Shown here one piece after another: positions 21,791 through 35,050 of a stretch of DNA of 64,000 bases; position 1 is the stretch's first letter; the number at the start of each line of letters is the position of its first letter. Source of the stretch: Entomortierella parvispora (Eukaryota > Mortierellomycota > Mortierellomycetes > Mortierellales > Mortierellaceae). A program made the translations under genes and the position numbers. The stretch is taken from positions 1-64,000 of the forward strand of contig OY752148.1 of assembly GCA_963573315.1 (NCBI GenBank), read 5' to 3'. The notes under the pieces were generated by a model. That model was not told where the DNA came from. It saw only the letters and a program-made list of their open reading frames with translations, and did no database searches.

Positions 21791-22029
21791 TCTCTGTCTG
21801 CCTGTTTGTCCGCTGTCTGCCTCTCTGCTTGTTTGTCTGTCAACGGACAAAGAAGGGGCGTGCGTGTGTGTGTGTGTGTGGCGTTGTTTATCTGCCTCTC
21901 TTTCTCTTTCTCTCTCTCTCTCTCTGTCTGTGTGAGAAAGTGCATGCATGGCCATACCGCAGGGGAGACGCGTGGTGTATGTCTGTCTGCCTGTCTGCCT
22001 GTCTGTCCGTCTGTCCGTCTGTCTGTGTA

Positions 22030-23969
22030 TGAGAAGCAATTGAACGGACAAACGCGAGTGGCAAAAAAACAGGAGAGACCTTTTGTTTGTCCTTCACTTG
22101 GACGGACAGATCGAGACGAATGGCTCAAATTGAACAAACATCACATTATTGGGAAATGAATGGACACTGGAGCTTGTAGGACATGTTAGGAGTCACCCTC
22201 TCTCTTTCTCTCTCTCTTGCTTACCGTTTGTTTGTTAGTTGGTTCGGAATTTGCTCGTTCGGTCGGTTGGTCGGTTGCTTCTTGGCTTGCGTTATCGGTG
22301 CAGAATAAGCTCGCGCGTGTTATAGATGTTCTTGATGTGTTGGAAGACTGAGATCAGAGAGATGAAATGGAAGGGCCTGGTGAAGAGGTGGGTACTGCAA
22401 AACGACGCGAGTATTTATAGGGAAAGGGAGGCGTAGATATCCGTCTTTCTCTCCTTCTCTGATCTCTGGTCGCGCGTGGTTTGTTTGTAACAGAATGGTG
22501 AAAACGGAAAAAAAAATAAAAAATAAAAGAGATGGTTGCCAGGGGTCGTCGAGGGGGGGTAACGTAGATAAAGGACTCTGACAGGATGGTGGGGCACTCC
22601 TCTCATTCCCGATTCTGTGGTTACTTGCTCTACTCAGTCACTTGCTCACTCCTCAATCTCAGCGCTCAGCCTTTCCCTATCGTAAGCAAGAGGTGACCCT
22701 GACCAAAATAAAAACTTGAGAGCCGATCTTGGTTGACCAAGATGAAGTTCAAGGAACCGCACGGTAAAAAAGAGAGAGAGAGAGAGATGACAAAGGAACG
22801 CGTGGTTGTTCAACTTCCAGCAGATCAACCTCTTCTGATGACGGCGAGTCTTGGTTTGTTTGCGTTGTTTTCAGTGGTGTTCCGTTGTGTTCTGTTGTTC
22901 AATTGTGGGGTAAGGTAGACGGGAAGGTAGCACGGACTGTGGCTGTTTGAAAAAGGGGGCAAGGATACGGTTGTCAACCCCAGGCGGTGAGGAAAGAAGA
23001 ATGAACGTGCGGGAGAAAGTACTGGGTCCGCCACGTTTTTTTTGTCCCGCAGCCTTCCCACTGCAGATCAGGCAGTGATCCAAGTGATGACATAAACAAA
23101 CCACACGTGGAGTCGACTGAACAGGACAGGGAAAGAGAGGGACAAAGTTGTATGAACGGGAAGAATGTTCCTCACTCCTCCATCTGGCGATGGACGACAA
23201 AAAGTAAACAAATCATCAACTTTTCCGTGTGTTGCGCCCCCTGCTGGTGGATTGGTGTGAAAAGAGGTCCCTTTTCTCCTTCCTTGCGTTTGTTTGGTTG
23301 AGAGCACGCTTTTTTGACAACATCTTTCTCTCCCGAGTGTTCCCCCGCCGTCTGTGGAGAGTGATTACTATAGTGAACCCGCAGTTCGTCAGAGGACGGC
23401 GCAATGACCGCATCGAGCAAAAAACAAGGTTGTATGAAAAGCACGCGAGCCTAGACCGCGCACCTTCCCCTGGCAGGGCTGTGCTGTTTTCCCGTCCCGC
23501 TCTTCATTCTTGGCCACTGTCATCCCTTGTGTTGGGTCTGATGACCAAGGGAGGGCGAGGATGAGACCAACCTTGTCCGAGTTGAATTGGGTTTACGGAT
23601 CAAAAGGATTGAATTACGCCAGACTTCGGGTTCTTGCTTCTCTTTAGCCATTTCTAATCCAATCGACACGGGGCATGTCAGTTGTCATTTCGCCTGGAAT
23701 AGGAAGGTGAGGCTTTATATCAAAGGATGCAACATATTCGATGGGGGCCCTGGAAAAAAGGGAAGAGCTACCCCCAAAGGGTGAGAACGTGGTTGACCTT
23801 CTTTTTCTATAGTCAAAGAGAATGAATAGAGCTAGAGAATTGGGTGCAGTCTCCATCCACCTACTCTCCTCTTCCTGACCTATTCACTTCTAACAATCAA
23901 TTGAGTAGCGCTGTTTAGCTGTATTTACAATCCGAGCTCTGTGTTTATTTCCTTTCAATTGGATTGGAC
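22030..23969. other. Intergenic region upstream of the phosphodiesterase, no gene recognised
   Basis: About 1.9 kb between the phosphodiesterase 5' side and the 3' end of the zinc-finger gene. Short microsatellites (for example GAGA at 22770) and open frames under about 110 residues; I see no domain and no tRNA-like structure. The missing first phosphodiesterase exon could lie at the left edge of this stretch. Confidence 0.4.
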
Positions 23970-26777
23970 TTATTGACTCCAATGTCCAGAGTCCATGGGT
24001 TGTGGCGCTGAGCTGGATGGAGGCTCCTTGCCCTTGCTGCTTGGGTGAGGATTGTCTCGAGTGGGCCATTCATAATCTAAATGTCTAGACTTGATGTGTC
24101 GGACTAGGTCATGCCGGCGGGTAAATCGAGAGCCACATACCCCGACTTTGGCATCGCACTCATACGGTTTTACATTGCCGTGGGCCAAAAGATGTGACCG
24201 CAAATTGAACGGACGCGTAAATTTCTTGGGACACAAGGGGCAGGCATGCATGGGAGTGGTAGTCGCTCGCGGGGATGGAGATGACGATGGCGATAAAGAC
24301 GACCGCTCTTTCTTGTGCTTAACACGTCCAAAAGTCTCTGCTGCAGCTGGATCCGGCCCCACCTTCAGATTTGCGCCGCCGCCGCTGCCGCCGCTGCCTT
24401 CTTCCTCGTCATCGTTCGAATCTTCGCCACTGGTAAAGGAGGATGGAGAGCAGCAGTCGTCACCGTCCCCTTCAACCCCTCCTTCCTTTGCATTGTTGTT
24501 GTGGTTGATAGTGCCGCTGGTGCTGTTGTTGTTGCAGTTATCAGGAGAGGCAATACTTGTTGAAAAGTCAAAAGGGATCAAAGAATTTTCTCCTGCAAGC
24601 ATGCCTCCGACGGTGTTCTCTCCAGCAGAAGCATTTTCCAGATCCCTGAAAAGCTGTGTCAGATCAGATGTAGATGCGCCACTGCTGGGAAGCAACATTC
24701 CCGGGTTTGAAGCTTTTGGACAATCAAAAAGACATCCAATTGCAGAAGGCACACTCTCACTCGAGCAAGGAAGGGTGTTGGATCGACCTCGTTGAACAAA
24801 CGGGGCTGTCGGGGCCGTTGCTGAGGTAGAAACGCCTGCAGGAACACCAGAAACAGTATCGCCGCTGTTGTCTGCAGAGGGAGCAAGGTGGGGAAGAGAG
24901 GAGTAGGGCGGGGTGTAGTAGAGAGGAGCAGTTGTTTCCGTTGATAGTGGCGTCACCTCAGGTGCCGTCGCCGTCACCGTAGAAGCCATGGACAATGGAG
25001 AGAGGGAAGGTGACAAGCCAAAGTTGAATGGACTCGTTCGATCTGATACCCGTCCTGTGCCATGAAGGGGAGGTGTCGGTAAGGGTGGAATGGAGGCTGT
25101 ATGGCCAGCGCCCCCCATCGCTGTGGCCTGAGCTTTGTTGAGGCGCTCTCTCGACCTTCTGTTGGCAATCTTTTTGTGGTTTGCGTCTTGGGAGTCACTC
25201 GAGAGGATCGAGTTCCCTGTGGCCGGATCCACCATCAGACCCTCTTGGTCGCATCCACTGCGGGTGCGACGTTTTCCCTTGGCGTACGTTGACAAGAAGA
25301 GAGCGGACACACTGCCCTCCTCTGAGGAGGTGGCAGTCAAAGGACTTTCCTGCGAGAGGGCCGGAATAGCGCTAGCGTTGTTGTTGCAGCTAGAGTCGGT
25401 CAGGATTGACAAATGATGACCCAGACGAGGCAAGGGGTGAGGTGAGGATGCGATACTGGGCGAGGACGATGGGGTCGAGAGTGCAAGGTTATTGGTGGCC
25501 ATGGTGAGCGATAGGACCTGATGCTCATTATTGTTCAGGCTGCCGGTCGATGATGGCACTGGTGCGGTTCCTGCTCCTACTCCCGTTCCTGCTCCTGCTC
25601 CAATTGCTCTGCTCATGCAGGAGGAAGAGGAGGAAGAAGAGGAGGAGGATAAGGACGAGAGATCGGCGACTCCAGCTGCAATCGAACTCGCTATTGCGGT
25701 GGTCATGATAGTGTTGTTGCAGTGGCTCGTCATGTTGTTACTGATGCTTCCTCCGCTGATGTGGGTGAGATTTTGCTCAAGATTCACGTTACTGCTGTGG
25801 AGGATGCTTGTGCTGCCGCTGGGGCTTCGGTCGAAGATGTGCATGTCGCTGCTGCTGCTGCTGCTGAGAAGGTTACCGCTGTTATTGAAGATTCGAAACT
25901 CGTCTAAACCTTGGACCTTGAGAGCCATCATTGAGAGCGACTGAGGTTGTTGTTGCTGTTGCTGCTGCTGTTGTTGTTGTTGTGAAGGGTGAGGAAGGTG
26001 GTGGCTCGAGAGTCGCATCGGCAGACGCGCCATCGGGTCGAAGTACACGGGTGCGGGCTGGGAATGGAATGCGTGCGGCTGAGATTGCCTTTGCTGCTCT
26101 TGAGGAGCTGGTTGTTGAGGCTGATGCTGATGCTGATGCTGATGCTGATGTTGGGCGAAGGATGACGGAGGAATATATGGCACAAATGCTACAAGATCGC
26201 TTTGTTCTTGTTTGATAGGCAGCAACGAATGCTCTTGAAGCTGCGGCTGTTGCTGTTGATGTCGTTGTTGGTATAATTGCTGAAGTGAGAGCGTGTCGGC
26301 AGCTGAGAGTTGACCTCCGTTCGGGTAATTGCCTATGCTGATCAGTTGATGTGGATGCTGGTGAAGAGGGCTCGCCATGGACTCTTGCGACGGCAGAATG
26401 GCGCCCTGTTGCTGCTGCTGTTGCTGTTGTGACATTTGCTGGTAAAACTGCTGCTGTGTGCGCTGTTGAATGTGTTGTAAGTGCCGTTGCTGGTGGTATA
26501 ACTGTTTTTGGCCCAATGGCTGTTGCTGCTGGTGCTGCTGGTGCTCCTGTAGAACCCAGCCGCGCTGTGCGGTGGGTCGATAGTTACTGTAGACCGTGGG
26601 TTGTTGGACAAGTTGTTGTTGTGGTTGGGTTCCTCCATGGAAGTCGTTGGTGCTCGGATGGGCAAGGCCATAAGTCGGTACGATAGGCAAGGAAGCAGAA
26701 TTGCACAGCTGTTGTTGCTGGTGCTGGGATGCATGGTGGTGATGGTGGACAACAAGGGGATCGTGTTGTTGCGGCAT
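23970..26777 (-). CDS. Large C2H2 zinc-finger transcription factor, Gln/Ser-rich
   Basis: A 935-residue, single-exon protein, probably a nuclear DNA-binding regulator. Residues 1 to about 400 are dominated by Gln and His tracts (HHHHH near residue 10, repeated QQQQQ, QHQHQHQHQ). A Ser-rich middle with SSSSSSSSSS follows, then an acidic SGEDSNDDEEEGSGG stretch. Two C2H2 fingers sit near the C-terminus (residues 846-899): C-x2-C-x12-H-x3-H and C-x6-C-x12-H-x4-H, with linker GNVKPYEC and the RFTRRHDLVRH helix. The pair resembles fungal stress-type factors of the Crz1/Rpn4 kind, but I cannot assign an orthologue. The ATG at 26777 (context GGAACCATGCCG) is chosen because the in-frame extension upstream to 27062 reads through a CT-rich leader and encodes only Ser/Phe/Leu/Pro. 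Confidence 0.85.
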   Translation of the reverse strand: MPQQHDPLVVHHHHHASQHQQQQLCNSASLPIVPTYGLAHPSTNDFHGGTQPQQQLVQQPTVYSNYRPTAQRGWVLQEHQQHQQQQPLGQKQLYHQQRHLQHIQQRTQQQFYQQMSQQQQQQQQGAILPSQESMASPLHQHPHQLISIGNYPNGGQLSAADTLSLQQLYQQRHQQQQPQLQEHSLLPIKQEQSDLVAFVPYIPPSSFAQHQHQHQHQHQPQQPAPQEQQRQSQPHAFHSQPAPVYFDPMARLPMRLSSHHLPHPSQQQQQQQQQQQQPQSLSMMALKVQGLDEFRIFNNSGNLLSSSSSSDMHIFDRSPSGSTSILHSSNVNLEQNLTHISGGSISNNMTSHCNNTIMTTAIASSIAAGVADLSSLSSSSSSSSSSCMSRAIGAGAGTGVGAGTAPVPSSTGSLNNNEHQVLSLTMATNNLALSTPSSSPSIASSPHPLPRLGHHLSILTDSSCNNNASAIPALSQESPLTATSSEEGSVSALFLSTYAKGKRRTRSGCDQEGLMVDPATGNSILSSDSQDANHKKIANRRSRERLNKAQATAMGGAGHTASIPPLPTPPLHGTGRVSDRTSPFNFGLSPSLSPLSMASTVTATAPEVTPLSTETTAPLYYTPPYSSLPHLAPSADNSGDTVSGVPAGVSTSATAPTAPFVQRGRSNTLPCSSESVPSAIGCLFDCPKASNPGMLLPSSGASTSDLTQLFRDLENASAGENTVGGMLAGENSLIPFDFSTSIASPDNCNNNSTSGTINHNNNAKEGGVEGDGDDCCSPSSFTSGEDSNDDEEEGSGGSGGGANLKVGPDPAAAETFGRVKHKKERSSLSPSSSPSPRATTTPMHACPLCPKKFTRPFNLRSHLLAHGNVKPYECDAKVGVCGSRFTRRHDLVRHIKSRHLDYEWPTRDNPHPSSKGKEPPSSSAPQPMDSGHWSQ

Positions 26778-27991
26778 GGTTCCTTGATTTCTGTTTAATC
26801 GATCGGAAAATGTTCGCTCGATCCGTCTAGAAAAGAAAAAGGGGGGAGGAGAGAAAGAGAAGGAGTGTGAGGTAGAAGAAAAAAAGGTGAGGCGAGAGGT
26901 GGGAGGGCAAGAAAGACAGAAGGGAGAGGAGGCGCAAGAGACGAGAAGAGAAAGAAAGGAAAAGGAAGAGAGAGCGAGAGAGAGAAAGGGAAGAGAGAAA
27001 GAGAGAAAGGATGGAAGGGTCGTGGAAGGAAGGAGTTGAGCAGAAAAAAAGGGAACCTGCACCTAAGACGACAAAGACAGATCACATCGCAGCAACAGGT
27101 TCTCTCCTTCGCCATCCACCCTCATCCGAACATCCGATTGAGAGAAGCTCTTGCCCATTCGAACGTTCGTTGTTATCGACGATGTTGTTGTTGTTGTTGT
27201 CGATGTGGGCAGAGTGTGCGCGCAATTGTTCGCATCAAACGAGACAAGAATTGGGCCCAGTGAACACAAGCGGACACAAAAGAAAAAACAAACAAACCAC
27301 GACGTCCTTCCCCTTTGTCTTTGCAGCCTTCAGGTTACAGGTCGGAAACCCACTTGCATGAACACAGACACAAACGCCGCCAGTCCTGTCAGCAGTGAGC
27401 ACCCTGAAAAAGGTAGGCTTTTTTCTTGTGCCCACATCAAGTTGGGAAGAATACATAGGGGAACGGTGGAAGACAGAGAGTGGATGAAGAGAGAGAGCAA
27501 GATACATGGACAAGTACAGTACACGGAAGAGTAGACAGTAAGGTATTCATCCTCAACAGCCCAGCGTGTTTTTCAACCACCCGGGACTTGATCTTTTCAA
27601 GGATCTGACCCTCCCCCTGGTGTTTCTTTAGTTACGAGTATAAGGCAGGGGAGGGGGGCGATCAAGAGCTGTGTAAATGCTTCGAGAATTGTCCTGTGTG
27701 TATCTGCAGTTGGTGTGAATGTGGAGGAGTGTGGGTATTTCTTTATTCATTTACCTGAGGATGACAACAATGCAGTGCTATGGACCTCTTTTCCGATTTT
27801 TGTTTGTTGTTTTTGGTATTGCGCAAACCGCAATCAAGAAGGAAGGGGTCTTCCTTGGGTTGGATGGCAGTTTTGAGGTGGTTTAAAGAGCTGGCCGATC
27901 GATTTAGACTGATTGGACGTCTGTGGTTTGCTTGGTTGTTGTTGTCATTGACTGAGGCTTTACTCAGACCACTTGCGAAGTTACAGGTACG

Positions 27992-28024
<33 letters not shown>

Positions 28025-30458
28025 CCATCAGTCTACAGAGCACGCAAGTTTAGGGCAACACCCAAAAAAGGCGAACATGTCGACCAGACAGATACAAAAC
28101 CGGGCGCGCACAACAATTCAGGAACATCAGTTCACTCTCCTACCAATCGTAGCGATGTTTGTTGACCGGATCGTGCACTAGGAACTCAGGAACAAGAGAC
28201 CAAGAACTTTATTGAACTCTTCTTTTTCCACGACCATGACTCCCCTGTTTCCCTGTTTCGAGTCGGAACAAACTACACTGTTGGTCGGACAGGCAGACAA
28301 ATCCGGGAAGCTGATGGCGAGAGTAGGACCGGCAACAGTTGATAGCTCTGTTAGGACATTTGTCCTGTCTTCTGCACGAAGCAATTGGCAACCGTGCTCC
28401 CCGGTCAGGTCAACCACCAACCACCGATAAACACACGTCCACACATCAAATCAAAACAATCACACAGAGCACCAGACACCACACACAAAAATAAGCGAGG
28501 GAACGGCCTCATGGGAGTGGTCAAGACGACGTCGATCGACCTTTTGAACTTGCTCCAAAACCTTTTCAATTGCGAAGGTAAATACTCATGCAAAAGTACC
28601 ACAGACCAAGACAAGTCGGTGTGACACACAACGATGTCTAACAAATTGACACCCGCACCAACAGCTGGGATTCTAGCCATTGCGTCTTGAGACATTGACA
28701 GGGACGGGCATGCGGCCACCTGTTGGTAAGGAAGAAGAAAAAACCTGAGCGAGGATCCTTTTTGTTTGACTGGTCCGAGAACGATTATATCGATTGGAAA
28801 AGTCAAACGAGGGTCGCAAAGCACAAGTCGTTGTGCACATGAGAGCACAGAGAGCAATTCGATACTCCCAGGCGTCGTGCAATGAGAGCCAACAAACTGT
28901 CCTAGTGGTCGTCTCCCGCCAGTTGGCGAACGCAAAGTGGGCAATCCTGTGCCCGTCTTTTTTTTTCTATCCTTCGACGGCATGTCTTTCTTTGAGCGCT
29001 TTGTCTTTATCATGACGATCTAAATCCTTATTTCAGTTGCAGCTGCAATTGATCGCACCATACCTTCCATTCTTTTTTAGAAGGGCGTTCACTGAGTGTT
29101 TACCGGAGGAAGTTCACACGCCCAATCCCGCGCTTCCCAGTCGGTCTCTTCGCCCATTGATGTCGATGGATTAGCACGCGGAAATCCCCCAATGTTTTTT
29201 TTTGACCTGGAGCCGCTATTCTGCTGACACAAGTCCATCGACTGCTTGGCAGGACAGCACCCAAGGCATGACCAGTGCTCCCGCGCCCGCAGAGAAGGAG
29301 AGCCAACCCAAGTCGTTCGAGTGACTGACTCGAGCGGTATTCGTCACGCGTGTTCAAGGGTACTATATCTGGAAGGGAACTCACGAGATCTCGGACGCCG
29401 AAAAGGCATGAAGAAGGTTCATCGTCAGGCTCCCTGGCAGCTCTCTTTTTTTCTCTTGTAAAGAGGGAAGACGAGAACCGAGTCAATGACAGCTGTTTAT
29501 TGGGGGAAGAGGCTTCTTCGGCAGACTAGCTGTCATTGAAAGGAAACAAGGACGCAGACGTTGAAGAGGCACATGGTTTGATACGTCGACCTCAACTAAC
29601 GTTACTGCTTTCCCCCCCAAAGATGTGACACCCAAGTGTTTGTGGGCTGTGTTTGCTTCGTTTAAAAGACAACGACGAATGACAAGGAAAACCATCTCCC
29701 ATTTAGTTTCTGACAAAATGGGAGCCAAAAAAATGATAGCTTCCTGATCATGTTCACGCCAAGGACAGAGCCCCCTACAGCAGTCTTTCGCTTCAAGAGA
29801 GTAAGCTTTTACAAGGTCAGCAGAGAGGCAAATCCTAAGGGTTGCAGTGCTTACATGGAAGCCCTCGTTGCTTGTCCCCCGATCCAACTCGAACTCTAAC
29901 AATCATTACGGCTTAGATTCTATCACATTCCCACTCCTTGCCATTTTCCCCTCCCCTTTCAGGATTAGTCTGGTTCAGGAAAGGTACAGAAAAAAAAATC
30001 TTGGAGATCGCGCGCGACAGTTGTGCAAGAGTTGGGTGCAGAAAGAACAGGGATCAGCACTGAAAAGGGGGCTCTTTGAGGAGGAATCAACATCTTTGTG
30101 GACACGGATGGTCGATGGTTGCATGGACAGTCAGACAGGGTTTTCCTTCAACTCCACACAGTCTGAACGGTGTCCTTGACAACATGCTGGTATATGTCAA
30201 AAAGGTCTATGTAGAGTCAAATGCCTCAAATGCAATAGTAATGTTTACCAGTGGGCAGTTTTGGACAACATGTCACTATATTATTACAAGACTTGCGTCT
30301 AAGCTCTCTGCTTCTTTGGAAGGGTTTCCGCCATGGTCGAGAGATCAAAAGTTTGATCGTTAGGGTCGTAGTTTTCGATACTAAGCAACAACAAACATAC
30401 AAAAGACATATCGTTAGTAAGCCTCTTGCAGCCGCCACCTTCACGCTATCCCATTGGA
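26778..30458. other. Long intergenic region, no gene recognised
   Basis: About 3.7 kb. It begins with the purine-rich (plus strand) leader of the zinc-finger gene. Open frames reach 202 residues (minus 29013-28405) and 139 residues (minus 29902-29483) but show no domain or plausible splice structure. The stretch is unusually long for this arm and may hold large upstream control regions or non-coding RNA; I see no direct sign of the latter. Confidence 0.35.
27994..28023. repeat. A30 homopolymer
   Basis: An uninterrupted run of 30 A on the plus strand, preceded by GGTACGGC and followed by GCCATCAG. It could be the tail of a retroposed copy, but no target-site duplication or recognisable upstream element is evident. 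Confidence 0.9.
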
Positions 30459-31776
30459 TCATTGTATTCGTTGCAAACAGTACATGAGGCGGTAAAGGTA
30501 CGAGGGTGGGTGTCCTCCTTGGTTTGTAAGAAAAAGATCCACCAGCGTTGGCGAAACATAGTCGTAGTAGGGGTTCGTCACGGTCACTTTTTCAATAAGG
30601 TCTCCTTCCTCAAAGCCGAGAATTGAGTCGGGGTTCATGCTGACGTTAAAGCTGTCCTCATCGTAGGGATACAATGGAGAAAGCTTGTACAGTCCAGTAC
30701 AAACTACAACGGGAATGGAATGATGTTTGGCCGCCGAGGCCATCATGTGAGACCCTGAAATAGCAATCAATCCTCCATTTGCCAAAACTATTCGCACGAA
30801 TGTGAAAGATACAAAAGTTAGAGGTAGAACACGATACAATGGTCCAAATACAAGTGTGATGTTGCTGTAATATACCTGCATGGGTGCCCAGAATAACCTT
30901 GTTGACGCGTGACATGACAGCAAACACAGCTGAATCCGGGATAACAGTTGTCTCAATTCCTGCCTTTGAAAGCTCCAGCGCCATCTCCTGACCAGAATAT
31001 CTATCATGCAATAGAATAACTCATAGAGTTATAGACCGATCTATAGTCTCGTGGCAAATTAGATCATCCTATTGACATCCAGAGTACGTACGAGGGTGCA
31101 GACTCTGCCACCAAGACTTGGAACTTGCGCTTGCTAGCTGCCATCTTCAAAAACTCTTCTACAGTCTTGGATCGTCCAATCGTCATAATGATTTCACTAT
31201 ATCAGGGAATTGTAAGGTCTGCATGAGTATCCGCCTATAATTTGGGTAATCAGTTTGCCATTGAACCCAAGGAACATACTTGGAGTGAATGTGCAGAGAT
31301 GCTTGGTTCTTGATCTGATCGTAAATGTTCTCAAGGTCATCCTTGATGTCGCGGATTTCCTGGATGATGTTGCTCCTGAGACTGGAAGGGTAATGCACAT
31401 TGTCCTTGCTCGCGGATCCTGTCTCTCCCAAAAGGTTATACATGGAACTTGACGTTGTAAGTGGCGCCGATTGAAATTCATTGATGCCAGCTGCATCCTT
31501 CTCGGCTTCGGCCTCGCGATATTCTTCACGGATGACATGCAAGACCCTGCGGACAATGTTGCCTACGGCAAGCTCTGTAGGGTTGGCCTCAATCAGTTTT
31601 TGACCAACAGATTTGACGAGGTTCAAGAGTTCATTGGGCTTTGACCAGTTGTTCTTGGAGATGACGACGATTAGGAGCTTAAGAGTTGCCTGGGCTACTG
31701 TTGAGGATCCAACGAGCTGTCTACGCTTCAGCTTGGCGACGAGGTCGTCGACAAGATCATTTGTTCCTTTGCTCAT
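30459..31776 (-). CDS. GCD7: Translation initiation factor eIF2B subunit beta
   Basis: Regulatory subunit of the eIF2B complex that recharges eIF2 with GTP in the cytosol. Four exons on the minus strand: 31776-31280, 31196-31092, 31000-30876, 30787-30459; introns of 83, 91 and 88 bp, all GT-AG, giving 351 residues, the same length as human EIF2B2. The N-terminal helical half carries [18 protein letters not shown]. The Rossmann-like half carries [64 protein letters not shown] and [12 protein letters not shown], and it ends [12 protein letters not shown], all hallmarks of the beta subunit rather than alpha or delta. It is divergent from the L28e gene, with 678 bp between the two start codons, so the two translation genes may share promoter elements. 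Confidence 0.96.
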
Positions 31777-32454
31777 GTTATGTGATATTTACTTCTGCTG
31801 CGGTTGGGTGTTGTTCGCTTCCTGCACAAGAGTCCGTTCCTGCCGAGTAGGTGTTGATCCCGAATTGCGATCCTGATGTCGAAGGCGATCTTGTTGATGG
31901 TGGCAAAGAAAAGACTGTTGTGGTTGCTGGCTAGTGTAATCACGTACAGCAGAATTGAACACGTACACAAATGTGACTTCTTCTTATTTGGCGCAGGAAG
32001 GCCCATCCGATCGCATTTGCTGCAGACCAGTTTTGTTTTTTATTGGATGCAGCCCTGTTGTTGATTTGAATTCCTTCTCTTCACATTCATTTGGGATCAT
32101 GTATGTGTGCTGGACAACGATACATCACCCCTCGTATACCGGCCTCTTTATGGACAGGACTTTCATTCTATTTTACGGGACAACCAGTGCATTCAATCAT
32201 CAGATTCAGGAAAATTTTTCACCTTTGCTCTTCAAGATTGGATGTTCAATCTCAAAAACCAAGATTTCTGGATGCAGAGAATCACAAATCAGATGTCGAA
32301 ACGCTGATTCATTGAGAATCATGCCCACACTATGATGGGAGCGATGCAGTCGATTGGATCATCCAATTATACAGGACAAAGCTGGATTGTCATAAATCAT
32401 GGAGAGACCATCATCTAATCATCAATTCTCTTCATCTCATGCTTTAGTTCAAAC
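31777..32454. promoter_or_regulatory. Divergent promoter region, eIF2B beta and ribosomal protein L28e
   Basis: 678 bp between two divergent starts. No clear TATA is visible; the open frames inside are featureless. A shared control region is inferred from the arrangement only. Confidence 0.4.
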
Positions 32455-33526
32455 ATGTCGGCTGATCTTACCTGGTATGCAACAGCCTTCGTATATATGA
32501 GAGAAAAAACAGGACAGGAGCTCTTTGTCTCCGTGGGGAAAGTCATGGACAACCACTGATAGCTGTAGATGTTTGTTGTAATGTGTAGGCTTCTTATCAA
32601 GAACAACAACTCGTTCCTTGTCAAGCGCTCCGGCGTCCAGTTCTCCCGCGAGGCTGGCAACTTGTTGAACAAGAACTCGTTCAAGTTCTCTGGCATTGCC
32701 AACAAGAAGGTACTTATTCACTCTTTAATGTCTTTTAGACGTAAAGCATTGGGCACTAGAGCAGAGGAGAACACAGGGGCTTGTTGAGAAAGGACTGAGA
32801 CCTTGCCCTTTGTGTGGAACGATTGGATCGTGGAATTCAAGAGTTCAGACATACTCACAACGAACTGCTGAATTTATGAAATAGACCATCGATATCCAGG
32901 CCGCTGAGCGTGGTGTCGCTGTCTCCACCAAGAACAGCAAGGTCATCCTCACCAAGGGTATCCGCAAGTCTGCCCGCTCCGTCGCTGGCCTTGCCCGTGC
33001 TGGTCACCGTGCCGACCTTCGCAAGGTAGGAATTACGCGCTTTTTCGACTACACCAATACTCCATCTTTTATTTTTGAGAGATTTCATTCCACCCGGGAC
33101 TACTTTTTGGTTGCTTCCTCGCAAAGTGCTAGAACCCAGCAGATTCTATTAACATGAAAGCTGGGCGTAAAACATTTTTGCAAAATTACACATTTGCCTT
33201 GTCCCTCAAAGAGTGGGCAAGGATGGCCACGTTTCTGCACTTCTATCAAGCAATGAGTTTCTCTATATTCAAAGTCTTGCGACAGTTACTTGGGAACATA
33301 CTTTTCCTTCACCTCCACCTTTTTTTTTCTTTTGATGATCAAAACAATCAAATTGGTCGTGAAATCTGAAATGACGCCATGTTCTAACGTGTTATTGCAA
33401 CTGTTTATCATGGTTATCTTAATCTAGGCCGCTCTTGCCCGTGTCTCCGCTGTCCTCGCCAGCCAGAAGACCGTCAAGGCTGCCCCCAAGAAGGCTGCCA
33501 AGGGTGTCCGTGCCAACAAGAACTAA
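32455..33526 (+). CDS. RPL28: 60S ribosomal protein L28e
   Basis: Large-subunit ribosomal protein of the eukaryotic L28e family. Four exons: 32455-32474 (only 20 nt, encoding MSADLTW with a split Trp codon), 32589-32709, 32885-33025, 33428-33526; 126 residues. The family pattern is clear: [20 protein letters not shown], then [23 protein letters not shown], and a basic C-terminus [16 protein letters not shown]. The phases of all junctions agree. The tiny first coding exon followed by an intron close to the start codon is common in ribosomal protein genes. Intron 3 is long (402 bp). AATAAATGG at about 33568 is a likely polyadenylation signal. Confidence 0.95.

Positions 33527-35050
<1,524 letters not shown>

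Noticed and set aside
21374-22159. Plus- and minus-strand open frames over the CT/GT microsatellites
   Set aside because: Products are runs of LSFPLFPS or EREGKRGK from the decamer repeat.
26778-27062. 95-residue N-terminal extension of the zinc-finger protein
   Set aside because: It translates a CT-rich leader into Ser/Phe/Leu/Pro only; the ATG at 26777 has better context and starts the Gln/His-rich protein.
29100-29902. Two adjacent minus-strand open frames of 128 and 139 residues
   Set aside because: No recognisable domain and no convincing splice connection; kept as unannotated intergenic sequence.
33331-33370. TGATGA and CTGA boxes in the L28e intron 3 resembling a box C/D snoRNA
   Set aside because: The boxes are only about 30 nt apart and lack a terminal stem and C'/D' boxes; too short for a typical guide.
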